From Eriocheir sinensis (Eukaryota > Arthropoda > Malacostraca > Decapoda > Varunidae), in contig NW_026112164.1 of assembly GCF_024679095.1 (NCBI RefSeq), forward strand, positions 186,001 through 250,000: 64,000 nt of DNA, in the 5' to 3' direction. Positions 47,143 through 58,446 of the stretch are shown here, one piece after another. The translations under genes and the position numbers were made by a program. Position 1 is the stretch's first letter. The number at the start of each line of letters is the position of its first letter. The notes under the pieces are model-generated. The model was not told where the DNA came from, did not search any database, and saw only the letters and a list, made by a program, of their open reading frames with translations.

Positions 47143-49001
47143 CCATGCAGCCAGCTGCAAAAAGGGCCAGGAAAAGTCCTGTGTGGGACTTCATGGAACA
47201 AACATCCTCCATACTGTTAAGTGTCTGATTTTTAAAAACACTTTAGCCTACAACAAAACAACATCAACCATGATGAAACACATACAATCAAAACATCCAC
47301 TACAATACGCAGCACAAAAAAGAAAAAAAATCTAGAGATTCACAAGATTCACCTTCAGCATTGGCAGAAACACAGACCACAAATCGCTTAGCCCAACAAA
47401 CTCTGCATGACCTTGTGGCCAAAACAGACGGCTATAAGGAAGGCGGTATTAAAAAGAAACACCTTGATGAGCTCCTAATGGAGATGATCGTGACAGATTT
47501 GCAGCCATTCTCCGTAGCTGAAGACAAAGGGTTCAGGAAGCTTGTCCGTGGCTTAGATTCACGGTATGTTCTGCCAAGTCGCAGGGAATTGACTAGGAAA
47601 CATTTACCTAATATGTATGACCAAGCTGTGAAACGGCTTAATAACCAGCTAAAAGAAGCTTCACATGTATCATTAACTACTAATATCTGGACGTCAAGGC
47701 AAACTAGGGGATTCCTCACAGTGACTGCTCATTATATATCCTCAGATTGGGTTTTAGAGTCAGCTGGTTTGGAAACAACAAGAATAAAAAAGGAGCACAC
47801 AGCAGAAACTATTGCTCATGAGTTAACGCGTATCTGCACGCAATGGAATATCTTAAACAAAATATGCTGCATTGTCACTGATAATGCAGCAAATATTGTG
47901 TCACCAGTCACCAGATATATGCAAATGAAACACCTGCCATGTTTTGCACATACTCTAAATCTCGTTATGCAAGAAGCAGTAAGAAATACAAATGAAGTAA
48001 AGAAAACTCAGGAGAAAATTAAACACAGTGTCCTTTTTCCACCACAGTGTGAAAGCAGTTGATAAACTTGGTGAAATATAAGATCAAAAGGGGATACAAC
48101 GTAAGAAACTAATAATGGACGTTGACACCAGGTGGAATTCCACTTTTTATATGATGGAGAGGTTCATTGAGCAGCATGAAATCATCACCACTACTCTTTG
48201 CTTGTTAGGACGAAGTCATATGTGCCTTGACAGTAATGTGTTGCAAGTGGTAAAAGACACAGTGTCACTCTTGGAACCTTTTGAAGAGGCAACGAGAGAA
48301 ATTTCTTTAGAAAAATTCACATCTCTCCAGGTGATGCCAATAGTCAGGAGTGGACAAATGTAAATTCTGACCTCTGAAACAATGATGTGCAGATAATATC
48401 TCTTGGAAATGAACTCAAGAAAGAACTTCAGAGGAGATTTCCAGCAATGGAAAAGATGTTCCAACTAGGAGCAGTAACCTTGTTGGACACAAGATTAAAA
48501 AAAGTGCCATTTGTGGATGCGGGAAATGTCAAGGGCATTGAAGATAAAATAATGAATTTAATGCGCAGTGAATATACCCAGGAAGCGTCAGCAGAGCCTG
48601 TGCCAGTAACCCCACATGAATCAAAGTCTTCAGGGAGCCACATAGATGAAGGACAACCAAAAAGAAAAGAATCACTCTGGAAAAACTTTGACGCAAAAGT
48701 AGAGAAGACTCAAAAATCATCACAAACTTCACTTGCAGGGCCTCATATTGAACTGAGGAGATACTTGGAGGAACCAATGATTCCCCGGGAGGAAAAAAAC
48801 CTAAAATGGTGTAAAATGCACAGTGCTCTCTTCCCAAAGTTGCAGGCATGTGCAGAAATGTTGCTATGCATTCCTGCAACTTCGGTACCAGCACCAAGAT
48901 TTTTTTCCAAAGGAGGTGAACTAGTCTCCCACAGGTGTTGTGGTCTTTCAAGTGAAAATATCAATATGATTTTGTTTCTAAATAAAAACGATGACGAATA
49001 A
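47143..49001 (+). pseudogene. ZBED/hAT-superfamily transposase, broken
   Basis: An N-terminal BED finger is visible over two frames (CLIFKNTLAYNKTTSTMMKH...SKHP; the second Cys of the usual CxxC is Phe). The catalytic core follows: SLTTNIWTSRQTRGFLTVTAHY (the usual first Asp is Asn, AAT at 47682), CIVTDNAANIV (second Asp), CFAHTLNLVMQ, a frame change near 48045, DVDTRWNSTFYMMERF, LLEPFEEATREIS, a further frame break near 48350, then the C-terminal hAT dimerisation domain (LRRYLEEPMIPREE, LCIPATSVPAPRFFSKGG, ENINMILFLNKN) ending at TAA 48999. Lesions and the Asp-to-Asn change make it inactive. I could not find convincing terminal inverted repeats, since the L2 tail abuts the left side. Confidence 0.87.
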
Positions 49002-49136
49002 AGTAGCAAAACATATGAAAACGCTGGTGTAATATGTGATAGTGCTGTGTGATTTACCATTACTATGTGCACATGATATTGCGTTACGGATTTACTATAC
49101 ATCATGTGCTACTGCAAAAATTTGCGTATTATTACT

Positions 49137-49980
49137 GCAATGGGACGTGGAGGGAAAGCGGAGAAAGGGAGAGAAAATGCAAAAAATACTAGACCTTCCA
49201 TCGGCCGTTTCTCGAGATTTGATCAGAATTTGGCAGGAAAAGTTGTCATATTCCAGACTTTTTCTCCTCTGTCGTTAGGCTTTTTGGGGCTTGCTTGGTG
49301 TCATATTAAAGAAGAAGAGTGGAGGAAGAATTTGGTCTGGAGGGACGTGGAGTTAGAGCGGAGGAAAGGAGACAAAATGCAAAAAATATTAGACCTTCCA
49401 TCGGCCGTTTCTCGAGATTTGATCAGAATTTGGCATGAAAAGTTGTCATATTTCAGGCTTTTTCTCCTCTGTCGTTGGGCTTTTTGGGGCTTACTTGGTG
49501 TCAAATTAAAGAGGAAGAGTGGAGGAATAATTTGATGTAGAGGGACATGGAGGAAAAGCGGAGGAAAGGAGAGAAAATGCAAAAAATATTAGACCTTCCT
49601 CCGGCCGTTTCTCGAGATTTGATCAGAATTTGGTAGGAAAAGTTGTCATATTTCAGGCTTTTTCTCCTCTGTCGTTAGGCTTTTTGGGGCTTGCTTGGTG
49701 TCAAATTAAAGAGGAAGAGTGGAGAAATAATTTGGTGTGGAGGGACGCAGAGGTGAAGTGGAGGAAAGGAGAGAAAATCCAAAAAATATTAGACTTTCCT
49801 CCGGCCATTTCTCGAGATTTGGTCTAAATTTGATAGGAAAAGTTGTCATATTTCAGGCTTTTTCTCCTCTGTCGTTAGGCTTTTTGGGGCTTGCTTGGTG
49901 TCAAATTAAAGAGGAAGAGTGGAGGAATAATTTGATGTAGAGGGACACGGAGGGAAAGCAGAGGAAAGGAGAAAAAAATG
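49137..49980. repeat. Tandem array, unit exactly 200 bp, about four copies
   Basis: CTCGAGATTTG begins at 49211, 49411, 49611 and 49811. Units share GGCTTTTTGGGGCTTGCTTG and GAGAAAATGCAAAAAATATT. Copies differ by only a few substitutions. The array begins about 130 bases after the hAT transposase stop. Confidence 0.92.
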
Positions 49981-50600
49981 GCAATAATACCTCACCTTGT
50001 CTCTCCTCCTAATCACCTTGTTAACGTTCCAGGCTGTACCTCACACAAGCAGCCTTCTGATGAGCCAGTGGAAGGAGATTCAAGCCAAGCATCACTTGAA
50101 GTCATACGGCCCCTAAACCGACCTTTCTAGGGACCCACAATTCTCGGGTTAACACGGTCCTGGGTCTGTAAGGTCAGGTCAGGTGAGGTCAGTTGTGTCT
50201 TGCTGGGTTGGAAAGTTTTTAGTTAAGTGCAAATTTCTCATGAGCTCTAAGGTTATGAGCACTGCAAGTTATAGGTGTTGTAGGAGGGTGTTTGGAGCAT
50301 CTTGTGTTAGAATCTTGTGTTCCTAACTGATGTGGATTCTGAGATATTGGCCGCTGAAGTTGACGCACACACACACACACACACTAACTCTGTGATGGTT
50401 CTTGCAGGGAAGGAGCTAAGATGAGACCAGACTCAGCCCTCCGGTGAGCCCAGGAGACCACCAGGGGGACACCCACGCACCTCATGGCTTGGGGGAAAAT
50501 GCATGAAGGTGGTGGGTGAGTGAAGCAACGCACCCCCTGTGTATGGTCAGGCCCCAGGCTACGTCAGGTCAGGGGCTGCCTCAAGAACAGGTCATTTCTC
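49981..50600. other. Unique GC-moderate stretch with possible splice signals
   Basis: Non-repetitive sequence with one short (CA)n near 50367-50385. Two places look like splice acceptors (TTGTTAACGTTCCAG at 50032 and GATGGTTCTTGCAG at 50408), the second followed by ATG and by CCG/GTGAGC at 50444. No protein family is recognised in the implied short exons, so I do not call a gene. Confidence 0.35.
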
Positions 50601-52620
50601 TCCACACTTTACTCCATTTTTCTCCTGTTTCCTCCACGTCTTCCTCCTTTCCTCCTAGACCAAAACATTGCTTAATCTTTCCTCTTCCTCCTCCCATCTT
50701 CCGCTTCTTCCTCCTCCTCTTCGTTCCTCTCCTATCTCCACTTTTATCAAGGTCTGTGCCTTTCTCCGGCATAATTTTGGTGATTTCATTCATATCCTCC
50801 TCCAAGTTCAAGTCCATTTTCTTCCACTTTCCTCCACCTCTTCCTCATTTCCTCCCATACCAAAAAATAGCTTAATCTTTTCTCTTCCTCCTCCTCCTCT
50901 CCATTTCCCTGTTATTTCCGCTTTTATCAAGGTCTGTGTATTTCTCCGGCGTAATTTTGGTGGTTTTGTTCTTTTCCTCCTCCAAGTTCAAGTTCATTTT
51001 TCTCCCTTTTCTTTCCTCTCTTCCTCCTTTCCTCCTACACCAAAAAACAGCTTAATCTTTTCTCTTCCTCCTCCTGTCTTCCTCTTCCTTCTCCTCCTCT
51101 CCATTTCTCTTTTATTTCCACTTTTATCAAGGTCTGTCTATTTCTCCGGCGTAATTTTGGTGGTTTTGTTCTTTTCCTCTTCCAAGTTCAAGTCCATTTT
51201 CCTCCACTTTCCTCCACTTCTTCCTCCTTTCCTCCCATACCAAAAAATAGCTTAATCTTTTCTCTTCCTCCTCCTGTTTTCCTCTTCCTCCTCCACCTCT
51301 TGGCTTCCCTGTTATTTCCACTTTTATCAAGGTCTGTGTATTTCTCCAACGTAATTTTGGTGGTTCCGTTATTTCCTCCTCCACGTTCAAGTCCATTTTC
51401 TTCCACTTTCCTCCACCTCTTCCTCCTTTCCTCCTATACCAAAAAACAGCTTAATCTTTTCTCTTCCTCCTCCTGTCTTCCTCTTCCTCCTCCTCCTCTC
51501 CATTTCTCTTTTATTTCCACTTTTATCAAGGTCTGTGTATTTCTCCGGCGTAATTTTGGTGGTTTTGTTCATTTCCTCCTCCAAGTTCAAGTCCATTTTC
51601 CTCCACCTCTTCCTCCTTTCCTCCCATACCAAAAAATAGCTTAATCTTTCCTCTTCCTTCCTCTCCTATCTCCACTTTTATCAAGGTCTGTGTATTTCTC
51701 AAGCGTAATTTTGGTGGTTTCGTTATTTCCTCCAAGTTCTAGTCCATTTTTCTCCCTTTTCTTTCCTCTCTTCCTCCTTTCCTTCTACACCAAAAAAATA
51801 GCTTAATCTTTCTTCTTCCTCCTCCCATCTTCCTCTTTCTCCTCCTCATCTTCCTTCCTCTCCTATCTCCACTTTTATCAAGGTCTGTGTATTTCTCCCG
51901 CGTAATTTTGGTGGTTTTGTTATTTCCTCCTCCAAGTTCAAGTCCATTTTTCTCCTATTTCCTCCTTTCCTCCTACACCAAAAAATAGCTTAATCTTTCC
52001 TCTTCCTCCTCCTGTCTTCCTCTTCCTCCTCCTCCTCTTGGCTTCCCTATTATCTCCACTTTTATCAAGGTCTGTGTATTTCTCCGGCGTAATGTTGGTG
52101 GTTTCGTTCATTTCCTCCTCCAAGTTCAAGTCCATTTTCCTCCACTTTCCTCCACCTCTTCCTCCTTTCCTCCTACACCAAAAAACAGCTTAATCTTTTC
52201 TCTTCTTCCTTCTGTCTTCCTCTTCCTTCTCCTCCTCTCCATTTCCCTGTTATCTCCACTGTTATCCGGCGTAATTTTGGTGGTTTTGTTATTTCCTCCT
52301 CCAAGTTCAAGTCCATTTCTTTCCCTTTTCCTTCCTCTCTTCCTCCTTTTCTTCTATACCAAAATCCTGTCTTCCTCTTCCTCCTCCTTTTCGTTCCTCT
52401 CCTATCTCCACTTTTATCAAGGTCTGTGTATTTCTCCGGCATAATTTTGGTGATTTCGTTCATTTCCTCCTCCAAGTTCAAATCCATTTTCCTTCCTCTT
52501 TTTCTCCTTTCCTCCTATACCAAAAAACAGCGAAGTCTTCCCTCTTTCTCCTCCTGTCTTCCTCTTCCTCCTCCTCCTCTTGGCTTCCCTGTTATTTCCA
52601 CTTTTATCAAGATGTGTGTC
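50600..52620. repeat. Pyrimidine-rich tandem array, unit 150-200 bp, about 11 copies
   Basis: CTTTTATCAAGGTCTGTG-like words begin near 50741, 50921, 51121, 51321, 51520, 51675, 51872, 52059, 52259, 52411 and 52598. Full units are 197-200 bp and shorter ones lack part of the TCCTCC-rich section. Units share CCGGCGTAATTTTGGTGGTT and CCAAAAAATAGCTTAATCTT. Because 200 is not a multiple of three, the many 65-130 codon open frames on the minus strand are unrelated in phase and not a gene. Confidence 0.9.
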
Positions 52621-52792
52621 TTATTCCAGGGTTGAAAACTTTGCAGAATGGACAAAAAAAACACCAGAAATTGCATGAATATTTATTGACCAAAATGACA
52701 CTTCTTGCAGAGAGAGAGAGAGGGGGGTGGGGCCATGTGTCTGTGGGGGGTTGTCAACACCCTGTGGGGGGTACACCCTGTGGGGCCAGGGA

Positions 52793-53195
<403 letters not shown>

Positions 53196-53310
53196 AAAGA
53201 TAAGATTAAAATAAAGTTTAATATATTTTACAATGGATATATTTGAACCTCCTCCTGGTCATTATTATTATTACCATTATTATTAAATTGTGTTAATGCT
53301 GTCACTGAAG

Positions 53311-53421
53311 GGAAGGGAAGGGAAGGGAAGGGGAGGGGAGGGGAGGGGAGGGGAGGGGAAGGGAAGGGAAGGGGAGGGGAGGGAAGGGAAGGGAAGGGGA
53401 GGGGAGGGGAAGGGAAGGGAA
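53311..53421. repeat. (GGGAA/GGGGA)n array
   Basis: Alternating blocks of GGGAA and GGGGA pentamers on the top strand, with at least 18 runs of three or more G, so it can in principle form G-quadruplexes. Confidence 0.93.
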
Positions 53422-53895
53422 GAGATAGAGAGGGAAGGGAAGAAGAGAGAGAGAGAGTTCCAGCTTCCAGTCCCTTGCTGAGATAGAGTGGCCAGCCAGT
53501 CAACCACTGCCCTGAAAAGATATATATGGTGGTTAGGTCCCGGTAGATTATGGTGGAGTGGTAGAAATCATGGTTGAAAGAGAAAATTGTAACTTACCAA
53601 TAATAATAATAATAATAATGTAATAATAATAATAATAAAAGTATATAAAATTAATCAGTATTTTTTTATGCCTGAGAGAGAGAAAGAGAGAGAGAGACCC
53701 GACCTTTGCACATGAACCGCACACACACACACATATGGGTCAAAAAATGCACACATGACTGAATTATATGTGCGTTCATTGTGTGTGTGTGTGTGTGGCA
53801 ACACACACACACACACACACACATAAAAACGCACACACGTTCACACGCGTACATGGAAACAGACATGTAAGAAAATCAAAGTTCATGTAAGTAAG

Positions 53896-53947
<52 letters not shown>

Positions 53948-54067
53948 CAACAATCTTCATCTTATAGACGCTTCACTTAGTTATTCTATGGCAGTAAATT
54001 TTGGGTTCCGCGATGCTAAGTTAAGGATGGGATGTCTCACGATACAGGATGGCAGATAACACCACAG

Positions 54068-54070
<3 letters not shown>
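53422..54070. other. Unique AT-rich DNA with short microsatellites
   Basis: Includes (AAT)n near 53600-53637, (GT)n and (CA)n near 53780-53821, (GT)n 53900-53942. No gene signal. Confidence 0.6.
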
Positions 54071-54126
<56 letters not shown>

Positions 54127-54375
54127 GCTCCGGTAGCTCAGTCAGTAGAGCGCCGCGCTGCAAGGCTTCACGGCCAAACAGGCAGCAGTTGGAGCCCCGC
54201 TCAGGCCGGATTCTTTCCGTTGCCAAGGAGAGGTTAGTGTCCCCGCTTGAGCAAGGGGGATGGCCGGGGGGTGTGGGGTCCTGGCAGTGCCCGGAGATAC
54301 ACGATGTATAATTGCTCATGTCGGGAGGGTACCTGCATGCTGGCGAGGCCAACACGTGATCAGGCCGTGCTGATG
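54127..54375 (+). mobile_element. tRNA-derived SINE-like element
   Basis: The first 85 bases have tRNA layout: box A TAGCTCAGTCAG (54134-54145) followed by TAGAGCG, an anticodon-arm-like GCGCTGCAAGGC, then a box B-like AGTTGGAGCCCC (54187-54198, one change from the TTCGA core). The tRNA-unrelated body runs to the next (CA)n at about 54377. It sits between two (CA)n arrays. RNA polymerase III promoter activity is expected for the class but not shown. Confidence 0.65.
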
Positions 54376-54409
54376 TACACACACACACACACACACACAA
54401 AAAGGAAAG

Positions 54410-55020
54410 TTTTGTTTAGTGGGCAGCGCAACATCTGTGGTCATATGCCGGAGAGAGACAGGCAAGGAAAGTTTTGTTTAGTGGGCGCAACATCTGTGGT
54501 CATATGCCGGAGAGAGACAGGCAAGGAAAGTTTTGTTTAGTGGGTGCAACATCTGTGGTCAGATGCCGGAGAGAGACAGGCAAGGAAAGTTTTGTTTAGT
54601 GGGTGAAACATCTGTGGTCATATGCCGGAGAGAGACAGGCAAGGAAAGTTTTACTTAGTGGGCGCAACATCTGTGGTCATATGCTGGAGAGACAGGCAAG
54701 GAAAGTTTTGTTAAGTGGGCGCAACATCTGTGGTCATATGCCGGAGAGAGACAGGAGGGGAAAGAATTATAGGAGAAGGGAACAGACCCCAGGAGACGGG
54801 ACACAACATCTGTGGTCATATGCTGGAGAGAGACAGGCAAGGAATGTCTTGTTTAGTCGGCGCAACATCTGTGGTCATATGCCGGAGAGAGACAGAAGGG
54901 GAAGGAATTATAGGAGAAGGGAACAGTTGGAAAGTTTCGTTTAGTCGGCGCAACATCTGTGGTCATATGCCGGAGAGAGACGGGGAAGGAATTATAGAAG
55001 GGAACAGACCCCAGGAGATG
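54410..55020. repeat. Minisatellite, unit about 59 bp, nine copies
   Basis: ACATCTGTGGTCATATGCCG recurs at about 54431, 54490, 54549, 54608, 54667, 54724, 54806, 54865 and 54953. The first six are regular (57-59 bp). The last three have an inserted GGAATTATAGGAGAAGGGAA segment. Read frames of the unit are not conserved across copies. Confidence 0.92.
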
Positions 55021-55034
55021 GGACACAACCCCCG

Positions 55035-55178
55035 ATTAATACTTGGTACATTGCTGGGTGGACAGGGGCGTAGGGTATCGGAAAAGCCGTCCAAATTTTT
55101 CCACTCTGCCCAGGAATCGAACCCAGGCTCTCTCAGTTGTGAGCCGAGTGTGCTAACCACTGCACCACGAAGCCCCCC
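55035..55178 (-). mobile_element. tRNA-derived SINE-like element (Val-CAC-like head)
   Basis: On the minus strand a tRNA-like head starts at about 55178: box A TGGTGCAGTGG (55167-55157), anticodon arm CTCGG-CTCACAA-CTGAG (loop with CAC), box B GGTTCGATTCC (55123-55113, a full match). The body GACGGCTTTTCCGATACCC leads to about 55035. The D- and T-arm order is right, but the acceptor stem is poorly paired and non-tRNA sequence follows, so a SINE is more likely than a functional tRNA gene. Confidence 0.7.
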
Positions 55179-55418
55179 ATATTAATGAAGAGCACTGTAT
55201 TTCAGCGACAAGATCTTTGGAAATAGCTGTAATGGCCTCCTCCTCCTCCTCCTCCATTCACCCATTTTTTTTTTTGTGGGGGGGGAGGGGGGGCCTCCCG
55301 CCTCTTCCTCCTCCTCCGCCTCCTCCTCCACCACTCGCACCCACCTGGCCCTTCCCTCCACCATGCCGTCAAACTGTGTGGTACTGAGCTGGTAACTGAT
55401 TCTTCCTTCCTTAGCAAG

Positions 55419-55506
55419 ACAAGTCCAGTCCGACAAGTTTTGGGTCCCTACAGAGTTCAGGATGAATAACTCTGTACGGACCCCAAACTCCTCTGGCTGG
55501 ACTTGT
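55419..55506. repeat. Imperfect hairpin, 39-bp arms, 10-bp loop
   Basis: ACAAGTCCAG...CTACAGAGTT (55419-55457) is the near reverse complement of AACTCTGTACGG...TGGACTTGT (55468-55506), with about six mismatches. The size would suit a pre-miRNA-like fold or the ends of a tiny foldback element. Confidence 0.8.
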
Positions 55507-55726
55507 CATGCAGAGACTTGCCATACAGAGGCCCCATCTCTAGCGCTGGGAGGCTGAGAAACACGTTGGTAGTTCTTAAACACACACGGTCACCGCCTCA
55601 CTTGCTTTGAACAACTTGACTTGCATTTACATTTATGAACATCAACCCTCTTGTGCAGGACGACACACCATCAAGGGTAAAAGATCCCGGCGCACGATGA
55701 CAGGAAACGCATCATAAAAGTTTAAC

Positions 55727-56297
55727 CGTGTAGCAGCGACGGGCCAAATTTGTAGCTTTACCGTGTAGCAGCAACGGGCCAAATTTGTGGCTTTACCATG
55801 TAGCAGCGACGGGCCAAATTTGTGGCTTTACCGTGTAGCAGCGACTGGCCAAATTTGTGGCTTAACCGTGTAGCGACGGGCCAAATTTGTGGCTTTACCG
55901 TGCAGCAGCGACGGGCCAAATTTGTGGCTTTACCGTGTAGCAGCGACGGGCCAAATTTGTGGCTTTACCGTGTAGCAGCGACGGGCCAAATTTGTGGCTT
56001 TACCGTGTAGCAGCGACGGGCAAAATTTGTGGCTTTACCATGTAGCAGCGACAGGCCATATTTGTGGCTTTACCGTGTAGCAGCGACAGGCCAAATTTGT
56101 GGCTTTACTGTGTAGCAGCGACGGGCCAAATTTGTGCCATGATATAAACCCCCAAAAAATAGATGATACATAATCTGATCACAAATGCTTTGATATATAT
56201 ATTATGAAATGGTTTGTGTGAGGGTGATTTTTTCTCATTTTTCTCACTTGGAGGGACCATTAAGAAACATGATCCCCGCTGCTACCACCATCGGGTT
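55727..56297. repeat. 35-bp minisatellite (12 copies) plus 160-bp flank: left arm of an inverted pair
   Basis: GGGCCAAATTTGTGGCTTTA recurs about every 35 bases from 55741 to 56123 (one unit of 32). The unique flank 56136-56297 (CATGATATAAACCCCCAAAA, GGTTTGTGTGAGGGTGATTT, GGACCATTAAGAAACATGA) follows. The whole arm occurs in reverse complement at 59448-59911. Confidence 0.92.
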
Positions 56298-56647
56298 AAA
56301 CAATTGATTAAAAATTAAGTTTTCGGTGGAAGTGCGTCAAATTTGGAAGCGTCATTTGTTGGGATAAGTTTCTTAATGGTAACATATGGCAACCTTTCTA
56401 AGGAGCGTAGATGAGGAGCGCAGAGCAATTTTTAGTTGATAGCTTACTTTGACGGGAGAGGAAAAAAATACAGTTTTCTCGGTGTAACTCGGGAACCAAT
56501 AGGCGTATGAGGATTTTGAGGATACCACAAGAATCCTCACTAAATTCCGCTTCGAAACATATATTCGGCTAAAAAAGTTGGCCCACAAAATTTGGAGCTA
56601 GCGAGTGGGGAAGAGTTGGTACTTAGGATTTATTGTCTACAACACTA
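56298..56647. other. Unique AT-rich DNA, no gene recognised
   Basis: No splice-compatible cadherin exon and no repeat recognised. Confidence 0.5.
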
Positions 56648-57449
56648 CAGTACCCTCTCGACTTTCGCCCTTGCTTCATTCTGAAGGTATGGCGCTAAAG
56701 TCGAGGATCGCGAAACTCGAGGTATTGAATACATGAAAAAGCGTATATTGGTTCCAGCCCGTGGAAAAAAATTACTTTTTTTTCTACTTGACTCCCTTGT
56801 TATCACAATTTTTTTTGACTTTACTCCCTTGTTATCTCAAAATACGTACCTTGGTAATAGGCAGAAAATGGGAAGTGAGAACAGGTCGTTTTTAAGCCGC
56901 AGTTGAAGGCGGCTGCCTTACAACTGGCTGGCAGTTCTGAATACACGCTTGTGATCCACGTGGTGTCATCTGCTAATGTAAGGGTGGTAGCTCATGGTCA
57001 CCCGTGGTACAGTTGGACAAACCTAAAGCTTCTGGTAGTTATCTGTGTGTTATGGTGTACTCTGCTAACTCTTTCTGTTATATATCATCAAATCACTAAC
57101 ATCATGATTGACTTTTCAATGTCTATTGAGCGTAAACCACTGCCGCCGCAATCGCAAACTAGCTTGCAGAGAGGTTCAACTTGCTTACTGCTTCCATATT
57201 TCCCTCACCACTCACAAAGACCACAAGCGGACAAAAAAGAACAAATCCAGGCAAATTAACACTTTTAATGCTGTGTATTCCCATGGCGCGCATGTGTGGT
57301 GGACAGCAGAATGACTACTTTCGTCGGGGAGATATTTCTTGCAACACCGGCTAGTGTAGTGGACCTTCTACTTCTTTTGACCTGTAACGCTTTGTATCGC
57401 TTCTTAGGTCCTCCTTCTCCACACTTTTATACTTCACAACATGCACTTA

Positions 57450-57755
57450 GGGCCGCTTTCACAGTCATTTTGTTTGTTTTGATCGTTACCAATGGCGGTG
57501 ATCGCCGCTCTAGTATTTCCACGTGAAACTGGCCGATGGGTAGTGATGTGATGGTGTCGGAGGTATTGCCTCTACAACGGCACCTCATGGCAGCTGCGAG
57601 GTTAGCCTCACCTCGCACCTTACCACACACTCTCAACACCTGTCGCTTCGTCTGCAGCCGCCACTACCCCATAGGCCAATTTCACGTGGAAAATTATAGC
57701 GTCGATCGCCGCCATTGGTAACGATCAAAACAAACAGTGACTGTGAAAGCGGCCC
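57450..57755. mobile_element. PIF/Harbinger-type MITE (TTA target duplication)
   Basis: Terminal inverted repeats of about 90 bp (57450-57540 and 57668-57755) begin GGGCCGCTTTCACAGTCA and include TTTTGATCGTTACCAATGGC on both sides. The element is flanked by TTA at 57447-57449 and 57756-57758. 306 bp in total with a 127-bp centre and no coding capacity. Confidence 0.88.
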
Positions 57756-57767
57756 TTATTTACTTAA

Positions 57768-58446
57768 CCCCTAAAGGGCCGGCCTGGGTGGTCATCTACA
57801 ACATCCACAGGACCGGCACCTCAGCACCAAACACCGAAAATAGCCTATATTCACACACTTGATTCTGCTGAACTACAATGCAATAACAAATTACTTTGTC
57901 GTCATAGTCATCATCAACTCTTCTTCTTTTTAATTATTGCATGAAAACGTTTCTATTTGCTGTGGTTTTGGAGAAATATTGAGTTGAAGAGGAGAGACTT
58001 TTGGAGTTAGCGAGGCTCTTGCCCGCTCTGCGTTCGTTTCGCTTGTGTGGCCTTGACTAGTGCGTAATGAAAACGGATGCCCCCATGCTCTAATTCTTAT
58101 ATATAGTCAATACTCTAAGCTTTCTCTATGTAACACAGTCTTGTGATGTGTGGTTTGGGAGTCATTGTAGCATACTCTTCTCATTCTCGTGTTGCTCTGC
58201 TGGGCTCGGCAGGGTCTGGCAGGAAATCGGACGCGTCAGAATCCGTGTCAGTACGCCTGTCCATCGTGAGAGCGGGCAAGATTCTGAAGCAGTAGCCTAA
58301 ACATATCTCTGGCAGTGTTGCCAATGAATGGTCATCGAAAATTACCGAAAAGTAAATAAATTTAGCGCGAAAAAAGCAAAGCGGCTATAACCGCCCCCGG
58401 CCCTTCCGTGGAAAAGCGGCTATAGCCGCCTCCGGCCCTTTAGGGG
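57768..58446. mobile_element. piggyBac-type MITE (TTAA target duplication)
   Basis: Ends CCCCTAAAGGGCCGG and CCGGCCCTTTAGGGG are inverted repeats and are flanked by TTAA at 57764-57767 and 58447-58450, the hallmark of piggyBac insertion. 679 bp, with AAGCGGCTATA-CCGCC words repeated near the right end. No transposase frame. Confidence 0.87.

Noticed and set aside
51127..52487. Minus-strand frames of the LEEE...TDLDKSG type repeated many times
   Set aside because: The unit is about 200 bp, not a multiple of three, so consecutive units fall in different frames; this is a tandem array and not a gene family.
54410..55020. Regular 59-bp repeats as a CRISPR array
   Set aside because: There is no repeat-spacer alternation: whole units are repeated and variants are indels. 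The context is eukaryotic with no cas genes.
55103..55178. A functional tRNA-Val gene on the minus strand
   Set aside because: Boxes A and B and the anticodon arm are good, but the acceptor stem does not pair and SINE-like body sequence follows directly.
55730..56140. 35-bp repeats as a CRISPR array
   Set aside because: Units are contiguous and nearly identical without unique spacers; an inverted copy exists 3.3 kb away.
56903..57526. Plus-strand frames of 76-118 codons with membrane-like segments inside the pogo-like element
   Set aside because: No family resemblance and no continuity; one crosses the end of the Harbinger-type MITE.
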